Positions 33,966 through 42,458 of a DNA stretch of 64,000 nucleotides are shown here, one piece after another. The stretch comes from Hydrogenophaga sp. Lineage in GTDB: Bacteria; Pseudomonadota; Gammaproteobacteria; Burkholderiales; Burkholderiaceae_C. Position 1 is the stretch's first letter, and each line of letters starts with the position of its first letter. Made by a program: the position numbers and the translations under genes. The notes beneath the pieces are model-generated. The model was not told where the DNA came from and did no database searches. It saw nothing but the letters and a program-made list of their open reading frames with translations. The stretch lies in NCBI RefSeq assembly GCF_030373245.1, contig NZ_JAUCZF010000003.1:248001-312000 (forward strand), given 5' to 3'.

Positions 33966-34790
33966 ATGGGCCCCTCCAATCCCGACCTCATCACGCTTTC
34001 GGGCGTGGTGGTGGTGATACTGGTCAACACGTTGCGCGAGCACCAGACCTGGGCCTGGATGCGGCTGGCGCAGGGTCCTGGCGCTCTCAAGGATACCCCG
34101 GGGCTGATCTTCGCCAAGGTCATGGGAAGCGGACACGAAGGCGGCTTTGGCCTGCGGCCCAGCGCGACCCACCAGGGCCTGATCACGGTCTTTGACCATG
34201 CCGACCAGGCTCGCGCCTTTCTCGCCAGCCCGCTGACGAATACCTACCGGGAACGCGCCGCCGAATTCTGGAGCGGCATGCTCGAAGTGGTCTCGGCCCG
34301 CGGCCAATGGGACGGCCAGGCCTGGGGCACCACGCCGGCCACACAGCTCGGCTCACACGCCTGCGCCGCCAACGACGCCGAGCCACCCCGCCCGCTTGCC
34401 GCGCTCACCCGCGCCAGCATCCGGCCCGCCAAGGCCATGGCCTTCTGGCGCAATGCGCCGGCAGCACAAAACGCCATGCAGCACGCCAAAGGCTGTTCGC
34501 TGGCTGTGGGCCTGGGCGAGGCGCCCCTGATCCGGCAATGCACTTTCAGCGTCTGGGACGACACGCCCTCGATGCTGGCCTATGCCCACCAGGGCGCGCA
34601 CCAGGCGGCGATCGAGGCCGCCTACCGCCACCACTACTTTTCCGAATCGATGTTTGTGCGTATGCGCCTGCTGGAACAGCAAGGACAGTGGCCTTCCCCT
34701 GCGACGCAAGCCGCAGCCCAGATCGCCAATCCACCGGAAGACCCACAGCAAGGTCCTGCGCCGGCGCTGATGCCGGGGCCTCCCCCATGA
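33966..34790 (+). CDS. crtA: Spheroidene monooxygenase CrtA
   Basis: 274-aa oxygenase that adds the C2 keto group to acyclic carotenoids (spheroidene to spheroidenone, spirilloxanthin to keto forms) using O2. The family blocks GLIFAKVMGSGHEGGFGLRPS and CTFSVWDD...AYRHHYFSESMFVRM are present. The frame is open upstream through ispH; the ATG at 33966 fits the family start. The P-rich C-terminal tail is not conserved. Its end overlaps crtD (ATGA). Confidence 0.93.
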   Translation: MGPSNPDLITLSGVVVVILVNTLREHQTWAWMRLAQGPGALKDTPGLIFAKVMGSGHEGGFGLRPSATHQGLITVFDHADQARAFLASPLTNTYRERAAEFWSGMLEVVSARGQWDGQAWGTTPATQLGSHACAANDAEPPRPLAALTRASIRPAKAMAFWRNAPAAQNAMQHAKGCSLAVGLGEAPLIRQCTFSVWDDTPSMLAYAHQGAHQAAIEAAYRHHYFSESMFVRMRLLEQQGQWPSPATQAAAQIANPPEDPQQGPAPALMPGPPP

Positions 34791-36343
34791 CGCCGCACCG
34801 GGTGGTCGTGGTGGGCGCGGGCATGGGTGGTCTGGTCTCGGCCTTGCAGCTCGCGCAGCAGGGTGTGGACGTCACCGTGGTCGACAGCGCCGCCGCACCT
34901 GGTGGCAAGCTGCGCCAGCTCGCGGTGGGCGACGCCGCCATCGACAGCGGCCCCACGGTGTTCACCATGCGCTGGGTGTTCGACCAGGTCCTCGCCTCGG
35001 TCGGTACCACGCTGGAAGCCGAGCTCACCATCCGGCCACTGGAGGTGCTCGCCCGCCATTGGTGGGACGACGGTTCCGCGCTTAACCTCTACGCCGACCC
35101 GGCGCGCTCGTTTGATGCGGTGGCGAATTTTGCTGGGCTCGACGAGGCACACCGCTTCCGCGCTTTCTGCGTTGAAGCGGCGACCGTCTACCGAACGCTG
35201 GAGCCGCACTACATCCGCGGACCCGCACCGGACTTCTGGGGCCTGACCCGCGCACTCGGCGTGGGTGGCCTCACCACGCTCGCCCAGCTCGGCCCCATGC
35301 GCAGCCTCTGGTACACGCTGGGTCGCCATTTCCGCGACCCACGCATGCGCCAGCTGTTCGGCCGCTACGCCACCTACACCGGATCCTCCCCCTGGCAGGC
35401 GCCCGCCACCCTGATGCTGATCGCGCAGGTGGAACTCGAGGGCGTGTGGACCATCGACGGCGGCATGCACGCCCTGGCGCGCTGCCTGGAACGCCTGGCC
35501 ATCGCACGCGGCGCGCGCTTTCGCTACGAAACGGCTTGCGAAACCATCGAAATGCACAACGGCCAGGCGGTGGGCGTTCGGCTGGCGGGCGGCGAGCGCC
35601 TGAGTGCCGAGGCCGTGGTGTTCAACGGTGATGCCGCTGCACTGCGCACCGGACTGCTCGGCGCACCCGCGAAGCGCGCGGTATCCACCAGCGCCCCACC
35701 GCGCTCACTCTCGGCCATCACCTGGTCGATGCACGCACCCACGCAAGGACTCGCGCTCGACCGGCACAACGTGTTTTTCCAGCGCGATTACGCCAGCGAA
35801 TTCACCGATATCTTTCAACGGAACCAGCTGCCGCAAGCGCCCACCGTCTACGTTTGCGCCCAGGACCGCGGCAGCGGCCACACACCCACTGGGCCGGAGC
35901 GCCTGCTGTGCCTGGTCAACGCCCCCGCCAGCGGCGACGGCGAAACCCTCACCGCCAAGGACATCGAAACATGCGAGACCAGCAGCTTCAACCTCTTGCG
36001 CCGCTGTGGCCTGACGATCACGCCCGGCCACACGACGCCGATACGCACCACCCCCGTGGACTTTCATCGCCTGTTTCCCGCGACGGGCGGAGCACTTTAC
36101 GGTCAGGCCAGCCACGGCTGGATGTCGGCCTTCGCGCGCTCGGGGGCGAGCAGCCCGGTGCCGGGGCTGTTTCTGGCGGGGGGCAGCGTGCACCCGGGGC
36201 CGGGGGTGCCGATGGCGGCGCTGTCGGGCCAGCTGGCGGCCGCGGCCGTGATGGCGAGCCCCGCTTTGACCAGGCGGTGCCCAGCGGCGGCTACCTCTGG
36301 TGGTACATCGACGCCCTCAGCGACGACGGCACGCACGGCCTGA
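34787..36343 (+). CDS. crtD: CrtD, 1-hydroxycarotenoid 3,4-desaturase
   Basis: 518-aa FAD-dependent carotenoid desaturase introducing the 3,4 double bond in 1-hydroxy (or methoxy) neurosporene/lycopene derivatives. The N-terminal dinucleotide motif VVVVGAGMGGLVSALQLA and the C-terminal FAD/substrate block GLFLAGGSVHPGPGVPMAALSGQLAA are intact. The start overlaps crtA. The last ~25 residues after AAAAVMAS are Ala/Thr/Ser-rich, read through the region that encodes the conserved start of CrtC in another frame, and do not look native. Confidence 0.93.
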   Translation: MTPHRVVVVGAGMGGLVSALQLAQQGVDVTVVDSAAAPGGKLRQLAVGDAAIDSGPTVFTMRWVFDQVLASVGTTLEAELTIRPLEVLARHWWDDGSALNLYADPARSFDAVANFAGLDEAHRFRAFCVEAATVYRTLEPHYIRGPAPDFWGLTRALGVGGLTTLAQLGPMRSLWYTLGRHFRDPRMRQLFGRYATYTGSSPWQAPATLMLIAQVELEGVWTIDGGMHALARCLERLAIARGARFRYETACETIEMHNGQAVGVRLAGGERLSAEAVVFNGDAAALRTGLLGAPAKRAVSTSAPPRSLSAITWSMHAPTQGLALDRHNVFFQRDYASEFTDIFQRNQLPQAPTVYVCAQDRGSGHTPTGPERLLCLVNAPASGDGETLTAKDIETCETSSFNLLRRCGLTITPGHTTPIRTTPVDFHRLFPATGGALYGQASHGWMSAFARSGASSPVPGLFLAGGSVHPGPGVPMAALSGQLAAAAVMASPALTRRCPAAATSGGTSTPSATTARTA

Positions 36344-37182
36344 GCCTGATCGCCTTCGTCGGCAGTGTCTTCTCGCCCTACTACGCCTGGGCCCGGCGCG
36401 GTGGCGCCGCCACCCGGCCCGACAACCACTGCGCGCTCAACGTCGCGCTCTACAGCCGTCACGCGAGGCGCTGGAGCATGACCGAACGCGGTGAGCGCCA
36501 CAACCACCGCGAACGCGCTCTCTTCACCATCGGCCCCAGCCAGCTGCACTGGAACGGCAGCTCGCTGGACATCCACATCGACGAAGTTGGTGCGCCCATC
36601 CCACGGCGTATCAAAGGCCGCATCCGCCTGTTTCCTGAGCAACTGTTCGGTTTCAGCACCGCGCTGGACACCAACGGCCGCCACCGCTGGGGGCCACTGG
36701 CGCCGCAGGCACGCGTGGAGGTGGAGCTGCAGCACCCGGCCCAGCGCTGGAGCGGCTCGGCCTACCTGGACAGCAACGAGGGCGATGAGCCGGTGGAACG
36801 CGCCTTCACCGAATGGGACTGGTCACGCGCCCGCCTCGCCGACGGCAGCACCGCCGTGCTGTATGACGTGGAGCCCGAACAGGACCATGGCCGCCTGCTG
36901 GCGCTGCGCTTCCAGCGCGACGGCCAGGTCACGCCGTTCGAAGCGCCGCCGCAGCACGCCCTGCCCCGCACCGCTTGGCGCATCGCGCGCCGGCAGCGCA
37001 GCGACTCGCCGCCGCAGATCATCGAGCAGCTGGAAGACACGCCGTTCTACCAGCGCGCCATGCTGCGCCAGCAACTGCTGGGCGAGACCGTCACCAGCTT
37101 CCACGAAACCCTGCACGTGCCGCGCTTGGTCTCACCCGTAGTTCAGGCCATGCTGCCATGGCGCATGCCCAGGCGTGGATGA
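35971..37182 (+). CDS. crtC: CrtC, carotenoid 1,2-hydratase (start uncertain)
   Basis: Adds water across the C1-C2 double bond of acyclic carotenoids. The conserved part starts at about 36265 (FDQAVPSGGYLWWYIDALSDDG) and runs through FVGSVFSPYYAWAR to the C terminus. No good start lies just before it in frame: the options are ATG 35971, with AAGGA 9 bp upstream, which would add ~98 shadow-like residues overlapping crtD; GTG 36277, which trims the conserved block; or ATG 36251 in the crtD frame, which reaches the CrtC frame only by a one-base shift within a CCCC run (36259-36262). From memory the Rubrivivax enzyme is also unusually large (about 44 kDa), so I give the long form. Confidence 0.8.
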   Translation: MRDQQLQPLAPLWPDDHARPHDADTHHPRGLSSPVSRDGRSTLRSGQPRLDVGLRALGGEQPGAGAVSGGGQRAPGAGGADGGAVGPAGGRGRDGEPRFDQAVPSGGYLWWYIDALSDDGTHGLSLIAFVGSVFSPYYAWARRGGAATRPDNHCALNVALYSRHARRWSMTERGERHNHRERALFTIGPSQLHWNGSSLDIHIDEVGAPIPRRIKGRIRLFPEQLFGFSTALDTNGRHRWGPLAPQARVEVELQHPAQRWSGSAYLDSNEGDEPVERAFTEWDWSRARLADGSTAVLYDVEPEQDHGRLLALRFQRDGQVTPFEAPPQHALPRTAWRIARRQRSDSPPQIIEQLEDTPFYQRAMLRQQLLGETVTSFHETLHVPRLVSPVVQAMLPWRMPRRG

Positions 37183-37207
37183 CGGTGCGTGCAGGACAAT
37201 CGCCTGC

Positions 37208-37429
37208 ATGAACCGCATCCATCCCAAGAAACTGCTGCTGAGCAAATGGACTGCGGTCACCCCGTTGCACAAGGACAAGCACTTTCTCGTCACCGTGGTG
37301 GTGAAACCCGAGCAACCGGCCGACGCCATCGAATGGGTGGAGATTGAAGCGGTGATGTCGCGCGCGCTGCACCGCATCGCATGGCGCGAACTCAAAGATC
37401 CGAGTCGCTGGCGCCAGGGCTGGGTCTGA
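37208..37429 (+). CDS. Small Trp-rich TIGR02450-family protein
   Basis: 73-aa protein starting MNRIHPKKLLLSKWTAVTPL. The KKLLLSKWTAV...KHFLV pattern and the later WVEIEAV and WR(E)LKDPSRWRQGW match the small Trp-rich family TIGR02450, widespread in Burkholderiales and of unknown function. It follows crtC by 25 bp on the same strand and may be cotranscribed. No membrane segment or catalytic motif is seen. Confidence 0.85.
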   Translation: MNRIHPKKLLLSKWTAVTPLHKDKHFLVTVVVKPEQPADAIEWVEIEAVMSRALHRIAWRELKDPSRWRQGWV

Positions 37430-37449
37430 CGTCGGCCACCTGAGTCCGG

Positions 37450-38016
37450 TCAGGGCACCAGCCACTCGACGCGCTGTTCGTCCAGACGAGCGCGGCGGTG
37501 GCCGGCGCGAGCGAGTTCCAGCCAGTCCATGGCGATCACGTGACCTCGCAACACCGCGATCTGCGGCGTGTCCAGCAAGGCCTCATGCGCTACGGCCAAG
37601 GCGCTGCCGGGTGCGCGCGCGGCGAGGTAGTCGTTGGCGGAGGGCGACTGGCGCACCCGTTCCCATGCAGCGTTGGCTTCCTCGTCGTTCTGCAACACCG
37701 CAAAGCGCAGCTGCACGCGCAGCTGCCAGCTCAGACGCGAACTCCAGCACAGCAGACTGGCGACGGGCTGCGCCAGCAGTTCCGCCACCTTGGGACTGCG
37801 CGCATCGGTGTAGATCAGCAACTCCGCTTGTGCCTGCCGGACTTCGCGCAACACCACCGTGCGCACCTGAGCCAGCCCGTCAAGGCCCGTGGTGGCCAGC
37901 GCCGGCGTGCGCCACGCGTGGTGTCGGTCCACCGTCGCTCGCGTCAGCTCCTGCCAAAGTCGCTGGCGCAGCTCGTCGCCACCGACGAAATGATCGTGAT
38001 CGCCTTCAGCGGCCAT
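37450..38016 (-). CDS. Pyridoxamine 5'-phosphate oxidase-family protein
   Basis: 188-aa flavin-binding split-barrel protein. DRHHAWRTPALATTGLDGLAQVRTVVLREV resembles the FMN-binding strands of the PNPOx/Alr4036 family, and the C terminus (RLDEQRVEWLVP) matches the family end. Whether it acts as PNP oxidase is unclear because the segment is short; a general flavin oxidoreductase is more likely. The ATG at 38016 overlaps the end of the DCC-family gene by 11 bp; a TTG five codons upstream is the alternative. It converges on the Trp-rich gene. Confidence 0.8.
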   Translation of the reverse strand: MAAEGDHDHFVGGDELRQRLWQELTRATVDRHHAWRTPALATTGLDGLAQVRTVVLREVRQAQAELLIYTDARSPKVAELLAQPVASLLCWSSRLSWQLRVQLRFAVLQNDEEANAAWERVRQSPSANDYLAARAPGSALAVAHEALLDTPQIAVLRGHVIAMDWLELARAGHRRARLDEQRVEWLVP

Positions 38017-38401
38017 GAGCGCTTGCACCAAGCCAGCGGTTCAAGCCGCGCTGGATCCAGGGACGCACCGGCAAGAAAGCGCGGTAGGCGAGTTCGGCCA
38101 GCCACGACACCGGCGGCGCCGCTGACAACCAGCCCAGCCAGCGCCAGCCGGGCAGCTGCCGCCAAAGTTGCGAAAACGCCGCTGCGCCGCTGAACAGCTG
38201 GCCCTGGGCGTCGCGCACATGAAAGCGCGCCATGGCCGATCGACAGTCCAGGCCCGCTCCCAGCTCGGCCGGCTGGCTCACATCCACCCAGCCCAGCGCC
38301 TGCGCCGCGGGCATGCGGCGATAGAAGCCGATCTCGCGCTGGCACAGCGGACAGCTGCCATCAAAGTAGACGGTGAGGGGAGCGGGTTGGAGCACAGCCA
38401 T
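38006..38401 (-). CDS. DCC-family thiol-disulfide oxidoreductase-like protein (DUF393)
   Basis: 131-aa protein with the family's defining VYFDGSCPLCQREIGFY motif near the N terminus (CPLC, a CXXC-type redox pair in a DxxCPLC context). DCC proteins are predicted thiol-disulfide oxidoreductases; no function is assigned. It forms a two-gene unit with the downstream PNPOx-like gene (11-bp overlap). Confidence 0.87.
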   Translation of the reverse strand: MAVLQPAPLTVYFDGSCPLCQREIGFYRRMPAAQALGWVDVSQPAELGAGLDCRSAMARFHVRDAQGQLFSGAAAFSQLWRQLPGWRWLGWLSAAPPVSWLAELAYRAFLPVRPWIQRGLNRWLGASAHGR

Positions 38402-38513
38402 TCAGCGATGTTGCCCCAATGCCCAAGACCTTGCCCACGGCCAGGTGCATGGCCACACGCCGTCCTTGACCTCGGCAGCTGCGAGGAAAATCAGATCGCG
38501 GCACGATACGGCC

Positions 38514-39230
38514 ATGTCTTTTTTCGACGCCTTTTTTCGACGAACACTGGCGCTTGCGTGGTTCTCGGCCGTCTGCGGTGCCGCTGCGCAGCCCGTCGAC
38601 CGCGTGACCTTGCCCGAATTCGACATCGACCGCACCGAGGTCACGATCGCCCAGTTCGCCCGCTTTGCCGCCGCCACCGGCCTGCGCACGCGAGCCGAGC
38701 GCGACGGAGGTGGTTTTGAATACGTGGGCGGCTGGCAACAACGTGCCGGCTGGACCTGGCGCACGCCCGACGGCAGCACAACCGCGAGCGATCAGCTGCC
38801 GGCAGTGCACCTCACGCACGGCGAGGCGCATGCCTATTGCCAGTGGGCGAGCGGGCGACTGCCGACCGCCGCCGAGTGGTTGAGCGCGGCTTTCACCGAA
38901 CAGCGAGCGTCACCGCCATCGCCCTGGCAGCGCGGCAAGACCTACGAGTACCCCACCGGCGACAACCCGCAAGGCGCCAACACCAGCGCAAACGACGCCT
39001 GGCCCCGCGCAGCGCCGGCAGGTGCCACCGCACCCGGCGTCAACGGCCTGCTCGACATGGGCGCCAACACGTGGGAATGGGCAAGTGATGCGCGCGGCGC
39101 CGAGCGGCGCACGCTGGGCGGTTCGTGGTGGTACGGCGCCTCCCAAATGCGCGCCGAGGTCAGCGCCTGGAAAGACGCCGACTTCGCCGCGGTGTATATC
39201 GGCTTTCGCTGCGTGTACCCCAAGCGCTGA
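38514..39230 (+). CDS. Formylglycine-generating enzyme (SUMF1)-family secreted protein
   Basis: 238-aa SUMF1/FGE-sulfatase-domain protein. It begins MSFFDAFFRRTLALAWFSAV with a signal peptide ending near GAAAQ, so it should be periplasmic. Family blocks include FDIDRTEVTIAQFARF, PAVHLTHGEAHAYCQWASGRLPTAAEW, GANTWEWASD, LGGSWWYGA and the terminal GFRCV. The paired catalytic cysteines of true formylglycine-generating enzymes are not evident. No sulfatase is in the window. It is oriented away from the DCC/PNPOx pair. Confidence 0.88.
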   Translation: MSFFDAFFRRTLALAWFSAVCGAAAQPVDRVTLPEFDIDRTEVTIAQFARFAAATGLRTRAERDGGGFEYVGGWQQRAGWTWRTPDGSTTASDQLPAVHLTHGEAHAYCQWASGRLPTAAEWLSAAFTEQRASPPSPWQRGKTYEYPTGDNPQGANTSANDAWPRAAPAGATAPGVNGLLDMGANTWEWASDARGAERRTLGGSWWYGASQMRAEVSAWKDADFAAVYIGFRCVYPKR

Positions 39231-39748
39231 AGGGACGCAGGCTCAGTGAGACAGCCGAGGGTGGACTCGCTGCACGCTTTCGCGCTGTGCGAGTCTCTGC
39301 GCTTCGAGCCGCTCAAACGATCGAGCATCCAGCTCACTCACCCGTCGGTCGGTGCGCTCAACAAGAGATCGCTGCTTACCATCGCCTCGTCTACAGTGCT
39401 TCCCATGAAATGAATGGGCAGATTCACCCAAGACCGAAGGCAGCACGACCGTCATCAGCTTCGCCCGCCTCCGAAAGCGGCCTGGGCCTTATCGATTGAC
39501 CGCGCAAGGCCTCGGCCCCACAGCAACCAACACGGCATTGCTGCAGCCACGATCGCGGCCCTGCTGCGATCAACCCGGGGGATCACGCGGGTCTGGAAAA
39601 GCCGTCCGGGCTTGCACTCCACACGAAGATAGCCTCGAAAGGCTCGTCTAAGGGTTACCGCAAGAAAAGACTGTGTGCGGCCTTGCCCTCGGGATGCCCC
39701 AGCCGCGTCTCGCGCCTTGCGCACAGCCCTTCTTTGATCCGCAGCGCA
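39231..39748. other. 518-bp stretch without a supported gene
   Basis: It lies between the converging SUMF1-like and SDR genes. Both strands contain only short frames without recognisable similarity. One small hairpin AGCCT-CGAA-AGGCT (39631-39644) is seen without a T-tract. A frame from about 39247 to 39416 could be the remnant of a lost gene, but I cannot assign it. The region marks a break between the two arms of the cluster. Confidence 0.5.
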
Positions 39749-40654
39749 CTATTCGGTCGGTTGCTCCAGGATCCGCGCCAAATCACGCGGCCCCAGCGAT
39801 GAGGCCAGCGCTCCGACCTGCGCCAAGCCTTCCACATAGCGCTTCTCCATCTCAGGCACTGCCCGCAGCAATTCTCGTTCGGCCATCGGCGTGTGCAGCA
39901 GCGCGCGCAGCCAATGCAGCACGCGCACCCAGCCGGGTACCCAAAGGCGCCGGTCGCGTCGCTCGATGCCATCGACCATCAGGGTGGCGGCGCGGGCAGC
40001 CGGCATCTCGCGGCCCAGTGGACCGGGCATGGTGGCGCGCAAGCGCACAAAGCTCGGGTGCAACACACCTTCTGTGACCAGCGGCGTGCTCACCCAGGTG
40101 GGATGAATGACGCCGACCCCGACACCGTGCGAGGCCAACTCGATGCGCCAGGCATCGCACATGGCCTCGATGGCGGCCTTGGAGCCCGCATAGGCCGACA
40201 TGAAAGGAGCGTGTCCAAAGCTCGCCACCGAGGCGGTGGCCAGCAGATAGCCCCGCGCAGCCATCACCGCGGGCAATGCGCTGCGCACGGTGTTGAACGT
40301 GCCATGGATGTTGATGTCCATGCAGCGCTTCCAGGCCTGCGGGTCGGTGTGGGAAAGCGGCCCGAAAGAAGCCATGCCAGCGTTGGCCCAGACGACGTCG
40401 ATGCGACCGTGGCGGGAAAGGGTCGCGGCAACGGCCGCCTCACACTGCTCCATTGAAGTCACATCGGCGGTCAGCGCCAGCACATCATTGCCCAGGCTGC
40501 GTGCCACGGCTTGGACGTTCTCGGTGTTGCAGTCCACCAGGACGGGCCGTGCGCCCCGGCGCTGCAGTTCGGTGGCGGCCGCCGCACCAATGCCGGAGCC
40601 TGCGCCGGTGATCAGGACGACTTGACCGCGCAAGGGCGGAGGACGAATGGCCAT
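39749..40654 (-). CDS. Short-chain dehydrogenase/reductase
   Basis: 301-aa classical SDR with the cofactor motif TGAGSGIG (LITGAGSGIGAAAA, residues about 15-22), NAG in VVWANAGMASFG, and the catalytic Y-x3-K in SAYAGSKAA. The substrate is unknown. It is 13 bp downstream of the DUF2269 gene and ends the minus-strand run that starts at bchF, so it may be transcribed with crtIB. A role in pigment or isoprenoid metabolism is only suggested by position. Confidence 0.87.
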   Translation of the reverse strand: MAIRPPPLRGQVVLITGAGSGIGAAAATELQRRGARPVLVDCNTENVQAVARSLGNDVLALTADVTSMEQCEAAVAATLSRHGRIDVVWANAGMASFGPLSHTDPQAWKRCMDINIHGTFNTVRSALPAVMAARGYLLATASVASFGHAPFMSAYAGSKAAIEAMCDAWRIELASHGVGVGVIHPTWVSTPLVTEGVLHPSFVRLRATMPGPLGREMPAARAATLMVDGIERRDRRLWVPGWVRVLHWLRALLHTPMAERELLRAVPEMEKRYVEGLAQVGALASSLGPRDLARILEQPTE

Positions 40655-40667
40655 GAGCGCCAGGCTG

Positions 40668-41120
40668 TCAGCCGATCTTGTTGATCATCAGGTACAGGAT
40701 GGGCAGCGGCAGCACCGTGGCCACCGCGCCCGAAATCTGCCAGATGCGCGACAGGCGCAGGTATTCCGAGGTGATGTGGTCGCACTGGCGCAGCAGCTGG
40801 CGTTGCTTGAGCTGAATCGGCACCAGCACCAGCAACCAGATCAGGCCCGACAGGCCGAACAGCATGTAGGACCAGCTGATCCAGCTGTGGCTCTCACTGC
40901 CACCGAACCGAACCGACATCAGGTGCCCGGTGATCACCACCCCCAAGGCGCCGGTGACGGTGAACAGTAGGTCGGTGAGCAACACCATGTGGTTGCTGAA
41001 CTGGATGATCTGGTGGTTGCGCGTGCGCTCGGCCAGCGCCGCCCAGGTGCCACTGACGATGACATTGCCCAGAAACAGGCAAGCACTCAGGATGTGGATG
41101 GTCTTGAGCGTGGTGCTCAT
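40668..41120 (-). CDS. DUF2269-family integral membrane protein
   Basis: 150-aa protein with four predicted membrane helices, beginning MSTTLKTIHILSACLFLGNVIVSG; the IHILSACLFLGN start and conserved His match DUF2269. The function is unknown. The start overlaps the stop of the upstream 66-aa gene (ATGA), and the SDR gene follows after 13 bp, which indicates one transcript. Confidence 0.85.
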   Translation of the reverse strand: MSTTLKTIHILSACLFLGNVIVSGTWAALAERTRNHQIIQFSNHMVLLTDLLFTVTGALGVVITGHLMSVRFGGSESHSWISWSYMLFGLSGLIWLLVLVPIQLKQRQLLRQCDHITSEYLRLSRIWQISGAVATVLPLPILYLMINKIG

Positions 41121-41317
41121 GGTGGGGGCGTTCTCAGATCGGTGGCGGTTGTTTCGGGCGTCTCGTTGTCAGCGGCCTGCGCCGCTTCAAGCGCTCGCTG
41201 GCGAGCGGTGGCCTGGCGGGCGCGCTCCAGATCGCGAAACTGCCACCAAACAAAAAGGCCCAGCGCCAGCAGCAACCCGCCCACCTCCAGCAGCTTGATC
41301 CAGTGGCTGGGAGACAT
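41117..41317 (-). CDS. Small single-TM protein of unknown function
   Basis: 66-aa protein: one membrane helix (about residues 8-25, LLEVGGLLLALGLFVWWQF) followed by a charged, Ala/Glu/Arg-rich segment likely to be a short coiled coil and a polar tail ending in prolines. I do not recognise a family. It starts 37 bp after crtB on the same strand and is coupled to the DUF2269 gene by an ATGA overlap, so expression with the carotenoid genes is likely. Confidence 0.65.
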   Translation of the reverse strand: MSPSHWIKLLEVGGLLLALGLFVWWQFRDLERARQATARQRALEAAQAADNETPETTATDLRTPPP

Positions 41318-41354
41318 GGTCGGCGGCCAGGTTTGCCAAACGCTTCATCCACCC

Positions 41355-42458
41355 TCAACGGGTGAGGCGGTCATGCTCGACCAGGCGGGCGTGCATCTCC
41401 ATCAGGCGGGCCATGCGTTCATCAAAGCGCTGCCAGACGGTGCTCTCCTTACCCACCAGCTCAGGGGCCAGTGGCGCTTCAGCGGCCTCCACCAGGTAGG
41501 CAATCGCGGGCAGCGGTGCCATCGCCTGGGTCTGACCCGCCGGTGCGACAAAGGCCGCGCCGGCGGCGCGAGCCAGCAACGCCAGCTTGCGGCTGGGTGG
41601 CACCACGGTTCGCTGGGTGATCGAGTCCAGCCCGCTGCGCGACAACTGTTCGCCGATCTCGGCGTACACCAGCCGCGCCGCGTGGATGGCGGGGCGGCAG
41701 TCGCGCGGCAGCGCGGCAATGCCCTGCTCGGCCCGCAGGTACAGCACCTCGGCAGCGTCCAACAGGCGCTGGGTGACCTGCGCAATGGCGGGACTGAACA
41801 CCGGCGCGCGCAACCAGGCGTCCGCGTCCACGCCCGCTTCGCGCAGCCATTCGCGCGGCAGGTACAGGCGGCCGTTGCGGGCGTCTTCCCCCACATCGCG
41901 GGCGATGTTGGTCAGCTGCATGGCCACACCCAGTTCGCAGGCGCGGGCCAGCGCTTGCTCACCTTTCGCGCCCATCACCAGTGCCATCATGGCGCCGACG
42001 GCACCCGCCACGCGGGCGCCATAGTCCTGCACATCGGCCAGGGTCTCGTAGCGGCGGCCCTGTGCGTCCCACAAAAAGCCTTCCAGCAGGGCGTCGAGCA
42101 ACACGCGTGGAATGGCGAAGCGGTGCACCACCTGGCACAGCGCCCGGTCTTCGACGTCCGGACCAGGGCGCCCGTCGTAGATGGCATCGAGCTTGCCCCG
42201 TAAAGTGGCCATGGCGGCGAAGGGATCGCTGCCCAGGTCGATGGCGTCGTCGGCCAGACGACAGTACGCGTACAGCGCACTGGCGGGCGCACGCACGCGC
42301 GCAGGCAGCATGAGCGAAGCGGCGAAAAAGGACTTCGAGCCGCCGCGCATGAGCGCGCGGCAAGCCGCGAGGTCGTAGCCGATCTGGGCGGGCGCCTCGT
42401 TCGGGCCCGCAGAACGGTCGGCTGAGGATGGGGTGGCTTCAAGCAAAGGCTTTGACAT
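41355..42458 (-). CDS. crtB: Phytoene synthase CrtB
   Basis: 367-aa enzyme condensing two GGPP to phytoene, the first carotenoid-specific step. The Asp-rich motifs DDAID (CRLADDAIDLG) and DVGED (NIARDVGEDARNGRLYLP) are intact. The start at MSKPLLEATP overlaps the end of crtI by 20 bp; the open frame continues upstream only inside crtI. It is distinct from HpnC at 15.3 kb. Confidence 0.96.
   Translation of the reverse strand: MSKPLLEATPSSADRSAGPNEAPAQIGYDLAACRALMRGGSKSFFAASLMLPARVRAPASALYAYCRLADDAIDLGSDPFAAMATLRGKLDAIYDGRPGPDVEDRALCQVVHRFAIPRVLLDALLEGFLWDAQGRRYETLADVQDYGARVAGAVGAMMALVMGAKGEQALARACELGVAMQLTNIARDVGEDARNGRLYLPREWLREAGVDADAWLRAPVFSPAIAQVTQRLLDAAEVLYLRAEQGIAALPRDCRPAIHAARLVYAEIGEQLSRSGLDSITQRTVVPPSRKLALLARAAGAAFVAPAGQTQAMAPLPAIAYLVEAAEAPLAPELVGKESTVWQRFDERMARLMEMHARLVEHDRLTR

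Noticed and set aside
39247-39416. Possible degenerate transposase or gene remnant after the SUMF1-like gene
   Set aside because: No recognisable motif, terminal repeats or target duplication; too weak to annotate.
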